NCBI RefSeq assembly: GCF_017168145.1
Contig: NZ_JADQTL010000011.1
Coordinates: forward strand, 62,001-126,000
Length of the DNA stretch: 64,000 nucleotides
From: Anaerovorax sp. IOR16
GTDB taxonomy: Bacteria > Bacillota > Clostridia > Peptostreptococcales > Anaerovoracaceae
Direction: 5' to 3'
The position numbers and the translations under genes were made by a program. The notes below the pieces were generated by a model. The model made no database searches, was not told where the DNA came from, and worked only from the letters and a program-made list of their open reading frames with translations. Below, piece after piece: positions 38,650 through 47,703 of the stretch (the stretch's first letter is position 1; each line of letters starts with the position of its first letter).

Positions 38650-40540
38650 CTAGTCGGCGGGGCCGACTTTCTCAACTACAATAATATGAATTCCAGCGCC
38701 TTTTATAGCAGAACTTATATTAAGCTTATCATCAACATTTTCTACGCTCACTTGTGCCTGAGGTTCTGTATTCAGCATGTGAACCCAGGCTTCCGGCAGA
38801 GGGAAAGCTTCCGGGAACCCCAGATGCGACATATGCGCGAAAATTGAATTGGAATTTGACAATGCATATTTTGCGATAACATATTGACCAGATTCAACAG
38901 GAATACTGAAGTCAACGTGGAGCTCATCCTTAAAGGAATTGATTATGTCATTTGCTTCGTAGACACCAGCATTACGCATATAAAGGTGCTGTATGTCGTC
39001 ATTATAATTTATAATAGCAAGCGTATACGAATCTTTTTCGGACAAGTCATTTTTTATTACATAGTAATATTTTCCCCAGTAAAGAAGTTTTCCTTTTATA
39101 TTCTTAAGCAGCTGGTACGCGTAAAAAGAAGGCTTGGGGACAAGACAGGAAGTGATACAGGAAGGGGCTCCTTTTAGTATCATGGACGGTTCACCCTGAT
39201 CTCGCAATCTGCAGTGCATTATGTTTTCCTTTGAAATAAAATATGTCCGGAATATGTGTATCGCTGCGGCTATTGAGTCATACCCTGCCGAAGAACCACA
39301 GCACAAACCGTTGTCACATACCGTAGACACTTCGTATCCGATGAAACTGAGCCGATTTGCAATCAGTGCTGTTGTTGTTTCGCTGTCTCCCTGGCGGGAA
39401 GCAAGAATAACTCTAGAAGCGTTAAGATCATAGAGCAGATTGAAAATCCGTTCACCCATTATGTGATAATCCTCCTGAGTTATAACGACTTCAAGAGAGT
39501 GATGTATATTCATAACAGGGACCATCTGAGGATTCACATCAACGGTGAGATAAAGGCGATTTATGACCGAAGAGCTTTTTTCCTGATCACTTACAGCTGA
39601 AAGACATCGTCTGATCAGACTGACAGCCTGATTGTCAGAAAGCAGTTCAAACCGTGCAGGTCTCGCGTCGCTCAGAATGTGCGACATATAAAGCTGACGG
39701 TGCTCCAGTTGCGTATGACCAAACCATTTGCTGAAGAATTTATTGTAATATGATGTGGTTGAAAAGCCAACATCCTTTGCGATCGCACTGATTTTGCGGT
39801 CAGTTTCCAGCAGGAGTATTTCTGACATTTCGGCTCTGGCGAAACAGAGCAGCTCCTGAAAGTTTATGCCCATGTAATCACGGATAAGATGGGAGAGGTA
39901 AAAGGTACTTAAGTGTTCTCTTTCTGCCAGGTCTTCCAGGGTGATTCTGCTTGCGTGATTCGCGTATATATAGTTTATTATCCGGCTAATCCGCTCGACT
40001 ACTACAGGATTATCATTTCTAAAATTCACTACAACCTTATCTTCGAAAGCAAACAAGTTGTAGTGCTGGTTCAGGTATTTTATTACTTCAATCATCTGAT
40101 CTATACAGGTGCTTTTATAATTAAAACTTCTTCTTGAATAATCCAGCAGAATATGAAGAAGCATTTTATGGAGTGTATCAAACTTAAGATATTTATCATT
40201 ATTTACATATGTCATGAAACATGTATGTCATGAAACATGCTTTGGGCAAAGTCGGAAAATATTGCGTGAAAAAGCGATTACTGACCTGTATAATTGCCAC
40301 AACATTTTCCTTATCTGTCGCGGTCAAACTGTGAACTTCATGACCGCTGTTGGTAAAAATATCCCCTTCTTTCAGAAAGTAATGATGACATACGTTTTTC
40401 AGACGGATTTCCCCCTTGAGAACATAGACAAAATCAACATCCTGATGATAATGAAAAGGATATTCCGTAACTTTTACAATTCTTATGTTTATTGGAAAGT
40501 CATCAAGATATGCTGTTTTTTCAAATAACACGCTGAACAC
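38650..40540 (-). pseudogene. AraC-family regulator with N-terminal cupin, split by a 16-bp tandem duplication
   Basis: Two minus-strand frames make one protein. Frame 1 (40540-40199, GTG start) encodes a cupin sensor ('FHYHQDVDFVYVLKGEIRL', 'GDIFTNSGHEVHSL') and stops after 113 residues. Frame 2 (40215-38650, 521 residues) has the AraC helix-turn-helix pair near residues 75-170 ('ITLEDLAEREHLSTFYLSHLI', 'ISAIAKDVGFSTTSYYNKFFSKWFG') and a long C-terminal domain of ~330 residues. Removing one copy of the duplicated 16-mer at 40208-40239 fuses them into 624 codons without any other change. It faces away from the glycyl radical operon and is its likely regulator. Confidence 0.88.
40208..40239. 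repeat. Perfect 16-bp tandem duplication inside the AraC gene
   Basis: TATGTCATGAAACATG occurs twice head to tail (40208-40223, 40224-40239). Sixteen bases shift the frame by one and create the stop at 40199. Confidence 0.97.
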
Positions 40541-40649
40541 CTCTCTAGAAAACGAAACTGCCTATCTAAAACGAAGTCTTAATATACAATTCTATGTATA
40601 CATTATATACCAGATTAGAAAACGGGAAAAAGCTTTTTATTGATTTTTT

Positions 40650-40808
40650 TAGCAAGTTAATTAAGGTTTATAGCAAACTAATTAGAGCCATAAGCCATAG
40701 TGATATAGAAAATAATAGAAAGAAACCATTTTTTCAAGAGTTAGTGGAGTCATTCTGTGGCTATTTTTAAGCACAACACAATTAGGAAAATGAGCAAGTT
40801 AGTTGTTG
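40650..40808. promoter_or_regulatory. Phased direct repeats upstream of the glycyl radical operon, likely AraC sites
   Basis: TAGCAAGTTAATTAAGG (40650-40666) and TAGCAAACTAATTAGAG (40671-40687) are direct repeats with a 21-bp period, two helical turns. A third copy, GAGCAAGTTAGTTG (40792-40805), touches the predicted -35. They lie in the 327-bp gap between the divergent regulator and the operon; nothing else is evident in that gap apart from AT-rich sequence. Confidence 0.6.
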
Positions 40809-40830
40809 TTTTAAACCTCTAACCTAATAT
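40803..40830 (+). promoter_or_regulatory. Candidate promoter of the glycyl radical operon
   Basis: TTGTTG (40803-40808), 16 bp, TAATAT (40825-40830). The weak -35 next to a regulator repeat suits an activator-dependent promoter. Confidence 0.45.
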
Positions 40831-40867
40831 ATCATGGTGGAAGTTAAAAAAACGGAAGGAGGACAAT

Positions 40868-43243
40868 ATGTTAACACCAAGAGTTAAGAGGATGAGGGAA
40901 AAGCTTTTCAATACGATTCCGACAATCACAGCAGAGAGGCTGGTACTGGCAACTGAAGCATACCAGAAGTTTGCTGGTGATGCAGTTCCTATTTTTAGAG
41001 CCAAGGTTGTCAACTACATTATGGAGAATATGACAACACTCATCCTGAATGATGAACTTATCGTAGGAACAGCAACAAATGCATATAGAGGTGCCAACCT
41101 GCATCCAGAATTTCAGTCAAGTTCATGGTATATCAGTGATATTGACGAAATCTCAACAAGAAGCAATGATCCATATTATATTTCACCAGAAGATAAGGCA
41201 ACGATTCTTGAAACGCTTAAATACTGGGAAGGCAAGTCGATGGAAGACCTGTCACAGACAGTACTTCCAGCACACACTCGCGAACTTGAGAAAGATGACA
41301 TTATTTGCGTAGGCCTTGAGAATGGTGTTTCGGGTGAAACTTTATGTGACCATGAAAAGATTCTGACTGTAGGAATCAGAGGATATATGGAAGAGTGCCA
41401 GAAAAACATCGACAATTTACTTCCACAGACCATGGAGGAACAGGCTAAGGTGGATTTCTGGAAGGCATGTATCATTCAGTGCGAAGGACTTATCACTTAC
41501 GCACACAGAATGGCAGATGAAGCCGAAAGAATGGCTTCAGAATCCACTGATGAGAAGAGAAAGCAGGAACTTCTTAGGATTGCAGAAAACTGCAGAATCG
41601 TTCCTGAGAACCCGCCGCAGAGCTTTCAACAGGCACTTCAGTCAATATGGTTCGCACACGTTTATTTTCACATTGAAGTCTGTACTACCGCATGTGGATT
41701 CGGCAGATTTGACCAGTACATGTGGTCATTCTACAAGAGGGACGTAATCGATGAAAAGAACATCACAAGAGAAGAAGCTCTGGAAATGCTGGAATGCTTC
41801 TATCTTAAGGCATGTGAAGTATATGAAGTAAGAGACAATTGGTACGCTACATCATTCGCAGGTTATCCAATGTGGCAGATCCTGGTTGTAGGCGGACAGA
41901 CTCGAGACGGCCAAGATGCAACAAACGACTTGTCATTTCTTTGTCTGGAAGCAGCAGATGAACTTCGGGTAACACAGCCTACAATGGCAGTAAGAGTCTG
42001 GGAAGAAACTCCTGAAGAACTGATTAAGTTCGGATGCAGGATGATTCAGGAAGGACAGGCAAACCCAGGATTCTTTAATGACAACGCAGCAATCAAGATG
42101 TGTCTTGGCAAGGCTAGATGCACGATAGAAGAAGCAAGAGATTGGACTATCGTAGGTTGTATTCAGCCAGGTCCTGGCGGCGGCGGAACAGATGGCTCAC
42201 CTGATGCCGGATACGTTAACATGGGTAAGATGGTTGAATTCGTTCTGCACAACGGCGTTGACCCTGCTACAGGCAAGCTTATGGGACTTGAAACTGGAGA
42301 CCCAAGAAAATTCAAGAATATCGAAGAATTTAAGGATGCTCTTAAGAAGCAGATTATCCATCATTACGATATAATCAGAATCGGCTACAACATGATGCAG
42401 AGCATTCACATGAATCGATACCCTGTAATCTTCGCATCAATGGTAACTAAGGGATGTGTTGAAAGCGGTAAATCCGTACAGCACGGTGGAGCGCAGTACT
42501 CAACAGCCGGCATGTACATTTCAGGAGCAGCTAACATGGCAGATTCTATCGCAGCAGTGGAAAAGTGCGTATTCGAAGATAAGAACATAACAATGGATGA
42601 ACTGATCAAGGCATGCGACACGAACTTTGAAGGGCAGGAAAGACTTCGTCAGCTTCTGCTAAACAAGCCTGAAAAATACGGTAACAATCTGGAGCACGTG
42701 GACAGCATCTACAAGGAAATGATACATCATGTTGCTAATACTGTTCAGGGCTGGAAAGATGCTAGAGGTGGAGGTTACGCGTTCGGCATTGATACACAGA
42801 CTTTAAACCTTTCACACGGTCTCGTTACAGGAGCACTTCCAGATGGAAGACTTGCAGGCGAACCATTTTGCGACAGTGCTTCACCAATGATGGGCAGAGA
42901 TATTAACGGTCCGACAGCTACAGTTAAGTCAGTTGCCGCCATGGGACAGGAAGTATTACACGAAGGTGCACTGTTCAATCTGCGTTTCGACCCTAAGGGA
43001 GTTCAGGGAGAAGGCGGTCTGAATATTATCGAAGGCGTTATCAAGACATTTTTCGAAGATGGCGGTGAACATATACAGATAAATGTAGTAGATAATGAAA
43101 CCCTCAGGAAGGCACAGGAAAATCCCGAGAACTACAAGGGACTCATGGTTCGTGTAGCAGGCTACATGGCATACTTCACAGAACTTGATAAGAAAGCACA
43201 AGATATTATTATATACAGAACTGCACACTTATCACAGAATTAA
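40868..43243 (+). CDS. Glycyl radical enzyme of the dehydratase/lyase type, substrate unknown
   Basis: 791 residues, 'GGAGGACAAT' before ATG. The radical glycine is Gly765 in 'RVAGYMAYF' and the thiyl cysteine is Cys431 in 'VGCIQPG'. Characterised dehydratases, decarboxylases and C-N lyases have Glu two residues after this Cys; here it is Gln433. The length and the Cys/Gly positions are close to those I recall for hydroxyproline dehydratase, but the active-site loop 'GPGGGGTDGSPDAGY' is not one I recognise. It is activated by the next gene product. The NhaC-type carrier in the same operon suggests a small charged substrate, perhaps an amino acid. Not pyruvate formate-lyase, which needs two adjacent Cys. 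Confidence 0.88.
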   Translation: MLTPRVKRMREKLFNTIPTITAERLVLATEAYQKFAGDAVPIFRAKVVNYIMENMTTLILNDELIVGTATNAYRGANLHPEFQSSSWYISDIDEISTRSNDPYYISPEDKATILETLKYWEGKSMEDLSQTVLPAHTRELEKDDIICVGLENGVSGETLCDHEKILTVGIRGYMEECQKNIDNLLPQTMEEQAKVDFWKACIIQCEGLITYAHRMADEAERMASESTDEKRKQELLRIAENCRIVPENPPQSFQQALQSIWFAHVYFHIEVCTTACGFGRFDQYMWSFYKRDVIDEKNITREEALEMLECFYLKACEVYEVRDNWYATSFAGYPMWQILVVGGQTRDGQDATNDLSFLCLEAADELRVTQPTMAVRVWEETPEELIKFGCRMIQEGQANPGFFNDNAAIKMCLGKARCTIEEARDWTIVGCIQPGPGGGGTDGSPDAGYVNMGKMVEFVLHNGVDPATGKLMGLETGDPRKFKNIEEFKDALKKQIIHHYDIIRIGYNMMQSIHMNRYPVIFASMVTKGCVESGKSVQHGGAQYSTAGMYISGAANMADSIAAVEKCVFEDKNITMDELIKACDTNFEGQERLRQLLLNKPEKYGNNLEHVDSIYKEMIHHVANTVQGWKDARGGGYAFGIDTQTLNLSHGLVTGALPDGRLAGEPFCDSASPMMGRDINGPTATVKSVAAMGQEVLHEGALFNLRFDPKGVQGEGGLNIIEGVIKTFFEDGGEHIQINVVDNETLRKAQENPENYKGLMVRVAGYMAYFTELDKKAQDIIIYRTAHLSQN

Positions 43244-43264
43244 TATAACGGGGAGGATGTTTCA

Positions 43265-44200
43265 ATGAGTAATACACCTGAAAGTGTTCTTGTAGGAAGC
43301 CTTCAGAAATTTTCCGTAGAAGACGGACCTGGCATCAGAACAACAGTATTCATGAAAGGTTGCCCTCTCAGCTGTAAGTGGTGCCACAATCCTGAGCTAA
43401 TCGACCCGCAGCAGCAACTTATCAAGTCACCAAACAACTGCATCGGATGTGGATACTGCGTCAAGATATGTCCTCAAGGTGCAGTGACAATGAACTTGGA
43501 AGAGGGAGTTGTAATTGACAGAAGCAAATGCGACGTGTGTCTCAAGTGTGAAGACGAGTGCTATGCACAGGCCCTAAGACCTGTAGCCAAGCCAATGACC
43601 ATAGATGAAATACTCTGCATAGCGGAGCAGGATAAAGGTTTCTATGATAACACAGAGGGCGGTATTACAGTCAGCGGAGGAGAAATCCTCATGCATGCAG
43701 AATTTGTAAGCAAGCTTATCGATGAAGCGGGCAAACGAGGCATCAACGTGTGCATGGATACATCTGGCTTTGGAGATTCACAGGCTCTCATGAAAATGGC
43801 TCTCATGGAAAACGTCACGGACATTCTTTACGATATGAAATCAATTGACGACGAAGTTCACAGAGAATACACGGGAGTCAGCAATCAGTTGATCATTGGC
43901 AACCTAAGAAGGCTCGCAGCAAATGCAAGAACTGTGGATAAGTTGATTATGAGAATGCCTCTCATCAAGGGAGTGAATGACAGCGACGACATAATTAAGC
44001 GTACGGGCGAACTTTACAGGGAAATCGGAGTGAAACGAGTGAATCTGCTCCCATACCACAGTCTTGGAATCAGCAAGAAAAGAAACGTGGGCGGTACGCA
44101 GGAGGAATTCGAACAGCCGACAGAGGAGCGCCTGACAGAAATAGAATTTTATTTTAAAAATGAAATAAATTTAAAGGTGGAAATTTTGGGAAGAGTATAA
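43265..44200 (+). CDS. Glycyl radical enzyme activase (radical SAM)
   Basis: 311 residues, 22 bp after the enzyme gene. The radical SAM cluster motif CxxxCxxC is Cys33, Cys37, Cys40 ('KGCPLSCKWCHNPE'). A ferredoxin-type insert follows with two more cluster motifs ('CIGCGYCVKICP' and 'CDVCLKCEDEC'), as in activases of dehydratase-type glycyl radical enzymes. 'GGITVSGGEILMH' is the SAM-binding GGE region. It abstracts hydrogen from Gly765 of the partner. The insert argues against a PflA-type activase. Confidence 0.95.
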   Translation: MSNTPESVLVGSLQKFSVEDGPGIRTTVFMKGCPLSCKWCHNPELIDPQQQLIKSPNNCIGCGYCVKICPQGAVTMNLEEGVVIDRSKCDVCLKCEDECYAQALRPVAKPMTIDEILCIAEQDKGFYDNTEGGITVSGGEILMHAEFVSKLIDEAGKRGINVCMDTSGFGDSQALMKMALMENVTDILYDMKSIDDEVHREYTGVSNQLIIGNLRRLAANARTVDKLIMRMPLIKGVNDSDDIIKRTGELYREIGVKRVNLLPYHSLGISKKRNVGGTQEEFEQPTEERLTEIEFYFKNEINLKVEILGRV

Positions 44201-44238
44201 AAAATTACTTATAGATAATTTAAGAGGAAGGAATCACT

Positions 44239-45651
44239 ATGGACGGTACTAATTTAGGAATCATCACCTTAATTCCAGCGCTGGGTTTCTTAGTATTCGC
44301 GCTTGTAACTAAGAAGTGTATCCTGAGTATCCTGTTATCTGGTATACTCGGATATATATTTTACTATAAGGCAGCGTTCTTCATGCCAATGATGGATGCA
44401 TTACTTTCAGCATCATGCGATGCAGACAACAACTATATCGTAATTATTTGTCTGTTGTTCGGATGCTTCGTACAGCTGCTCAGACAGTCAAAGGGAGCTG
44501 TAGCAGTAGGTGATTTAGCTAGAAAGTATATCAAGTCAGAAAAACAAGTATTATTCATGACCTGGTTGTGCGGAATTGTAATCTTCATCGACGACTACCT
44601 CAGCATCCTGGTTACTGCAAACTGTGTACTTACCCTTTCAGATGAACATAAGACACCAAGAGAAATGATCTGCTACATCATCAATACAACATCAGCTCCA
44701 GTTTGTCTGATTATACCGATTTCTGCATGGGTAGTATTCTTCTCAGGAATCTTTGAACAGCAGGAAGAAGCTGCAGTAGTTGGTGACAGTGCAATGAGCA
44801 TTTACTACCATATCATGCCATACTTCTTCTATCCATTTCTCTGTGTAATCTTCGTACTCCTAGTAATTCTGGGAATCGTTCCTAAGATGGGTGGTATTAA
44901 GAAGGCATATCAGAGAGTTGCAGAAACCAGACAGCTTTGGCCAGCATCAAGTAACATGCAGAACCAGGGTGATGAACTCGGTGACGTAATGGGCGCTATC
45001 ACTGATGATAATGCTAAGGAAGAAAAAGAAATAACACCACATCTTTGGGCATTCATCGTACCAATGGTAGTAGTTATTATAGTAACTTTATGGCTGAACG
45101 ATATTCTTTACGGTGTAAGCTGTGGTATCTTCGCTTGTTTCATTCTGTTCGTTCCAACCAAGATAATGAGTCTTGGTAAATTCTGTGACGCTTGTTACAA
45201 GGGTCTTGAAGATATGCTGTTTATAGCAGTTGTACTCGTTACATCATTATTCTATAGAGAATCAATCACCCTTATTGGTTTACCTGACTACCTGATCGAC
45301 GTTGCAGGTCCATATATGAGTGCAGCATGGCTTCCAGCGATCTCATTTATACTCGTAGGTATTGTATGCTTCGCAACAGGAAATATCTGGAGTATCCCTG
45401 CAGTATGTACTCCAATTATTCTTCCACTGGCTGCTTCAAGTGGTGCAAGTATTCCACTCACACTGGGAGCAATTATCTCAGCTGCATGCTTCGGTGCACA
45501 GGCCTGCTTCTATTCAGACGTAACTCTTCTGTCAGCTTCAGCTTGCAGAATTAATAACGTAGATTATGCAATTGCACAGCTGCCATATATAGGAATTGTT
45601 ACAGCAATATCATTCATCGCATATGTAGTCTTTGGTTTCGCAATGTCATAA
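44239..45651 (+). CDS. NhaC-type transporter of the glycyl radical operon (third of three)
   Basis: 470 residues with about 12 membrane segments. The family blocks are divergent from the two other copies: 'GIVIFIDDYLSILVTANCVL', 'MICYIINTTSAPVCLIIPISAWVVF', 'ATGNIWSIPAVCTPIILPLAASSGASIPLTLGAIISAACFGAQACFYSDVTLLSASA' (in pieces). This version resembles NhaC-like carriers of amino acids or other organic ions. It lies 38 bp after the activase and ends the operon before a strong terminator, so it probably imports the enzyme's substrate or exchanges substrate for product. Confidence 0.85.
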   Translation: MDGTNLGIITLIPALGFLVFALVTKKCILSILLSGILGYIFYYKAAFFMPMMDALLSASCDADNNYIVIICLLFGCFVQLLRQSKGAVAVGDLARKYIKSEKQVLFMTWLCGIVIFIDDYLSILVTANCVLTLSDEHKTPREMICYIINTTSAPVCLIIPISAWVVFFSGIFEQQEEAAVVGDSAMSIYYHIMPYFFYPFLCVIFVLLVILGIVPKMGGIKKAYQRVAETRQLWPASSNMQNQGDELGDVMGAITDDNAKEEKEITPHLWAFIVPMVVVIIVTLWLNDILYGVSCGIFACFILFVPTKIMSLGKFCDACYKGLEDMLFIAVVLVTSLFYRESITLIGLPDYLIDVAGPYMSAAWLPAISFILVGIVCFATGNIWSIPAVCTPIILPLAASSGASIPLTLGAIISAACFGAQACFYSDVTLLSASACRINNVDYAIAQLPYIGIVTAISFIAYVVFGFAMS

Positions 45652-45723
45652 ACAACAACAGCAGGGATAGAAATGAAATAAGCTAGATTGAGGTTTGAGA
45701 TTAGGGAATGACATTGGGGTCAG

Positions 45724-46017
45724 CTAAACTGAATATGAAAGGGGCTGGATTTTCAATCCAGCCCCTTTTAAATATGCTCTAAAAACACGCATAACATCAA
45801 TTACACCCATATTACTGCCGATCATTAACATCTCCGCAATATGAGACGGTGTTTTGTCTGTTAATGTTTGGATGTTAATCATTAGATAGGTTTTTATTTT
45901 ATCAAGTGCACTTATCCCTTTTTCATCATAATTATTTTTGTTTAATAAAGATTTAGCAGTAGTATGAATTTTATCATATTCATATTTTTTTACCTCCATA
46001 CTAATAATCTGTCCCAA
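45724..46017 (-). CDS. Hypothetical protein, doubtful start
   Basis: A 97-codon open frame on the minus strand starting from TTG, or at ATG 45999 (91 residues). Neither has a ribosome binding site; the nearby 'GGAGGT' lies inside the frame and precedes an ATG in another frame. The sequence is helical and soluble ('KIKTYLMINIQTLTDKTPSHIAEMLMIGSNMGVIDVMRVFRAYLKG') and the last codons run through the terminator hairpin at 45737. I do not recognise it. It could be a remnant of a longer gene or a real small gene. Confidence 0.3.
   Translation of the reverse strand: MGQIISMEVKKYEYDKIHTTAKSLLNKNNYDEKGISALDKIKTYLMINIQTLTDKTPSHIAEMLMIGSNMGVIDVMRVFRAYLKGAGLKIQPLSYSV
45737..45769. terminator. Strong terminator of the glycyl radical operon
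   Basis: AAAGGGGCTGGATT / AATCCAGCCCCTTT with a TTC loop and T-run. Symmetric, so it could act on both strands. Confidence 0.85.
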
Positions 46018-46052
46018 TATGATTGTATTATTAAAAGATTATCAAATATAAG

Positions 46053-46100
46053 AAAAAACGACTCATAATCGTTCTTTTTAGAACTCTTGAGTCGTTTTTT
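46053..46100. terminator. Bidirectional terminator downstream of the small membrane peptide gene
   Basis: AAAAAACGACTCA (46053-46065) pairs with TGAGTCGTTTTTT (46088-46100). On the minus strand it follows the peptide gene by 22 bp. Confidence 0.8.
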
Positions 46101-46121
46101 GTAAGATTTGTTTTATCATGT

Positions 46122-46226
46122 TTATCTTGTTCTAAGTAAACTAATAGCGCTGAATATTATAGCAGTTGCAGATACTGCAGATGCTACAATTCCTAAGATA
46201 AGACCAGTTCTTGCGATACCTCTCAT
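46122..46226 (-). CDS. 34-residue single-span membrane peptide
   Basis: Minus strand ATG at 46226, with 'GGGAGGAAAGTGC' giving a strong ribosome binding site 8 bp upstream. The sequence is an almost continuous hydrophobic helix ('TGLILGIVASAVSATAIIF') with Arg at both ends ('MRGIAR', 'LLRTR'). It lies 66 bp past the larC stop and just before a terminator, so it may be the last gene of the lar transcript or be transcribed alone. Function unknown. Confidence 0.55.
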   Translation of the reverse strand: MRGIARTGLILGIVASAVSATAIIFSAISLLRTR

Positions 46227-46291
46227 TGCACTTTCCTCCCATTCTTTCTTAGCTTTATCTTACCATTTTCTTTGAATAAAAACCATGTTTT

Positions 46292-47656
46292 TTATATTTG
46301 TTTTGATAGAAATGATTCCAGTTGACGCTGAATTTCTTTGAGAGATAGATGATGTTTTTTTGCAAGGGTGACACAGTCATCAAATTCTGGTTTGCATTTA
46401 TTTAATTCTTCATATGCCGTTTTTTTAATTTGAATAGCCCCTAATGGAGTTTCTATCTTTTCTATATTACGTGATAAGGTTAATCTTTCTGTTTTTCGAT
46501 AGCGAAGTCCGATTGTGGAAGTTTCACGGAATAAAATGTCAGCCATTCTTTGTAAGTCTTCTTCATTGCAAAGTACAGTGAGCAAAATACCCGGACGATT
46601 TTTTTTCATGTAAATTGGCGTATAGTATACATCTAAGGCACCTGCATTGAACAAGCAATCCATTGTATAGGATAGCACTTCGCCGGTCTCATCATCCAAA
46701 GAAGTTTCGATAACACAAACCGTGTTTGTATACATATTTAATTCGTTTGAATCAGTTGGAATGTTTAAATTTAAAGAGGCAGTCCCTAGATAAACTCTTA
46801 ATGCATTAAATTTACCCGTTTTTTTCTTTCCGAAGCCATAACCAATTTTTTCTACTTTCATTTTTGGCATGGTACCACAATCTGAGACGGTTGCTTTTAA
46901 AATACCAAAGCCGGTGGGAGTAACCAATTCACCTTGAACATCACTGGAAACCAGTGTTAGTTTGCTTTCTGCAAGCATTTGGGAAACGGCAGGGACCGGA
47001 ACGGGAAGCCGACCGTGTTGGCATTCAATGAATCCGTGACCGTCTTGAATGACAGAACAACATATACGGTCGATATTTAAATAGTCCAAACAGATTGCGG
47101 TTCCGACAATGTCTACAATAGAGTCGGTAGCACCGACTTCATGAAAATGAACTTCATGCAATGTTTTACCATGAACCTTTGCTTCAGCCTTTGCAATCTC
47201 AGTAAAAATCGAAATTGCTTGTTCTTTCGCTCTTACTTTTATGGAGCTCTGATTAATAATTTCAATGATATCATATAAATTACGGGCATTTTCATGTTCA
47301 TGATGGTGCTTTAAATCAGTATTGTGATGGTCATTATCAAGATGTTCATGATAGTACTCGTGGTGATTATTTTCATGATGTTCATGATGGTGCTCGTGAT
47401 GCTCATGGCAATGATGATTATGCGGATGCTCATGATCATGAGTTTCTTGTGTGTCTTGAGTAAGATGGACAATAACATCCGTACCTTGTATCGCATTTTG
47501 TTCAGTCGATTTTATTTCTAAAGTATAACCGGAAATGTAGAGCTTTTCTAATTCTAATTTTAAATAAGAAGGATCAACTCCTAAATCGATTAATGCTCCC
47601 AGCGTCATATCGCCACTGATACCGGAAAAACAATCAAAGTATAAAATACGTTCCAT
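46292..47656 (-). CDS. larC: LarC, nickel insertase for the nickel-pincer nucleotide cofactor
   Basis: 454 residues in one frame, whereas L. plantarum makes LarC through a frameshift. Family landmarks: 'YFDCFSGISGDMTLGALIDLGVD' at the start, 'HEVHFHEVGATDSIVDIVG' (~165-185), 'GHGFIECQHGRLPVPVPA', and C-terminal 'ETSLDDETGEVLSY'. Residues ~75-130 are extremely His-rich ('HDHEHPHNHHCHEHHEHHHE'), fitting nickel storage or handover. It inserts nickel into the dithiocarboxylated pincer precursor. Last of larE-larB-larC. Confidence 0.93.
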   Translation of the reverse strand: MERILYFDCFSGISGDMTLGALIDLGVDPSYLKLELEKLYISGYTLEIKSTEQNAIQGTDVIVHLTQDTQETHDHEHPHNHHCHEHHEHHHEHHENNHHEYYHEHLDNDHHNTDLKHHHEHENARNLYDIIEIINQSSIKVRAKEQAISIFTEIAKAEAKVHGKTLHEVHFHEVGATDSIVDIVGTAICLDYLNIDRICCSVIQDGHGFIECQHGRLPVPVPAVSQMLAESKLTLVSSDVQGELVTPTGFGILKATVSDCGTMPKMKVEKIGYGFGKKKTGKFNALRVYLGTASLNLNIPTDSNELNMYTNTVCVIETSLDDETGEVLSYTMDCLFNAGALDVYYTPIYMKKNRPGILLTVLCNEEDLQRMADILFRETSTIGLRYRKTERLTLSRNIEKIETPLGAIQIKKTAYEELNKCKPEFDDCVTLAKKHHLSLKEIQRQLESFLSKQI

Positions 47657-47703
47657 AATAATTCCTTTCTTATTTTTAAAAGTATATTCCCATAAAGTAT
47701 AAA

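Noticed and set aside
40868-43243. Pyruvate formate-lyase call for the glycyl radical enzyme
   Set aside because: It lacks the adjacent Cys-Cys pair of that enzyme, and the activase has the two-cluster insert of dehydratase-type systems.
47311-47521. Met/Ile-rich open frames opposite the His-rich part of larC
   Set aside because: Their composition is explained by the CAT/CAC repeats of larC read on other frames.
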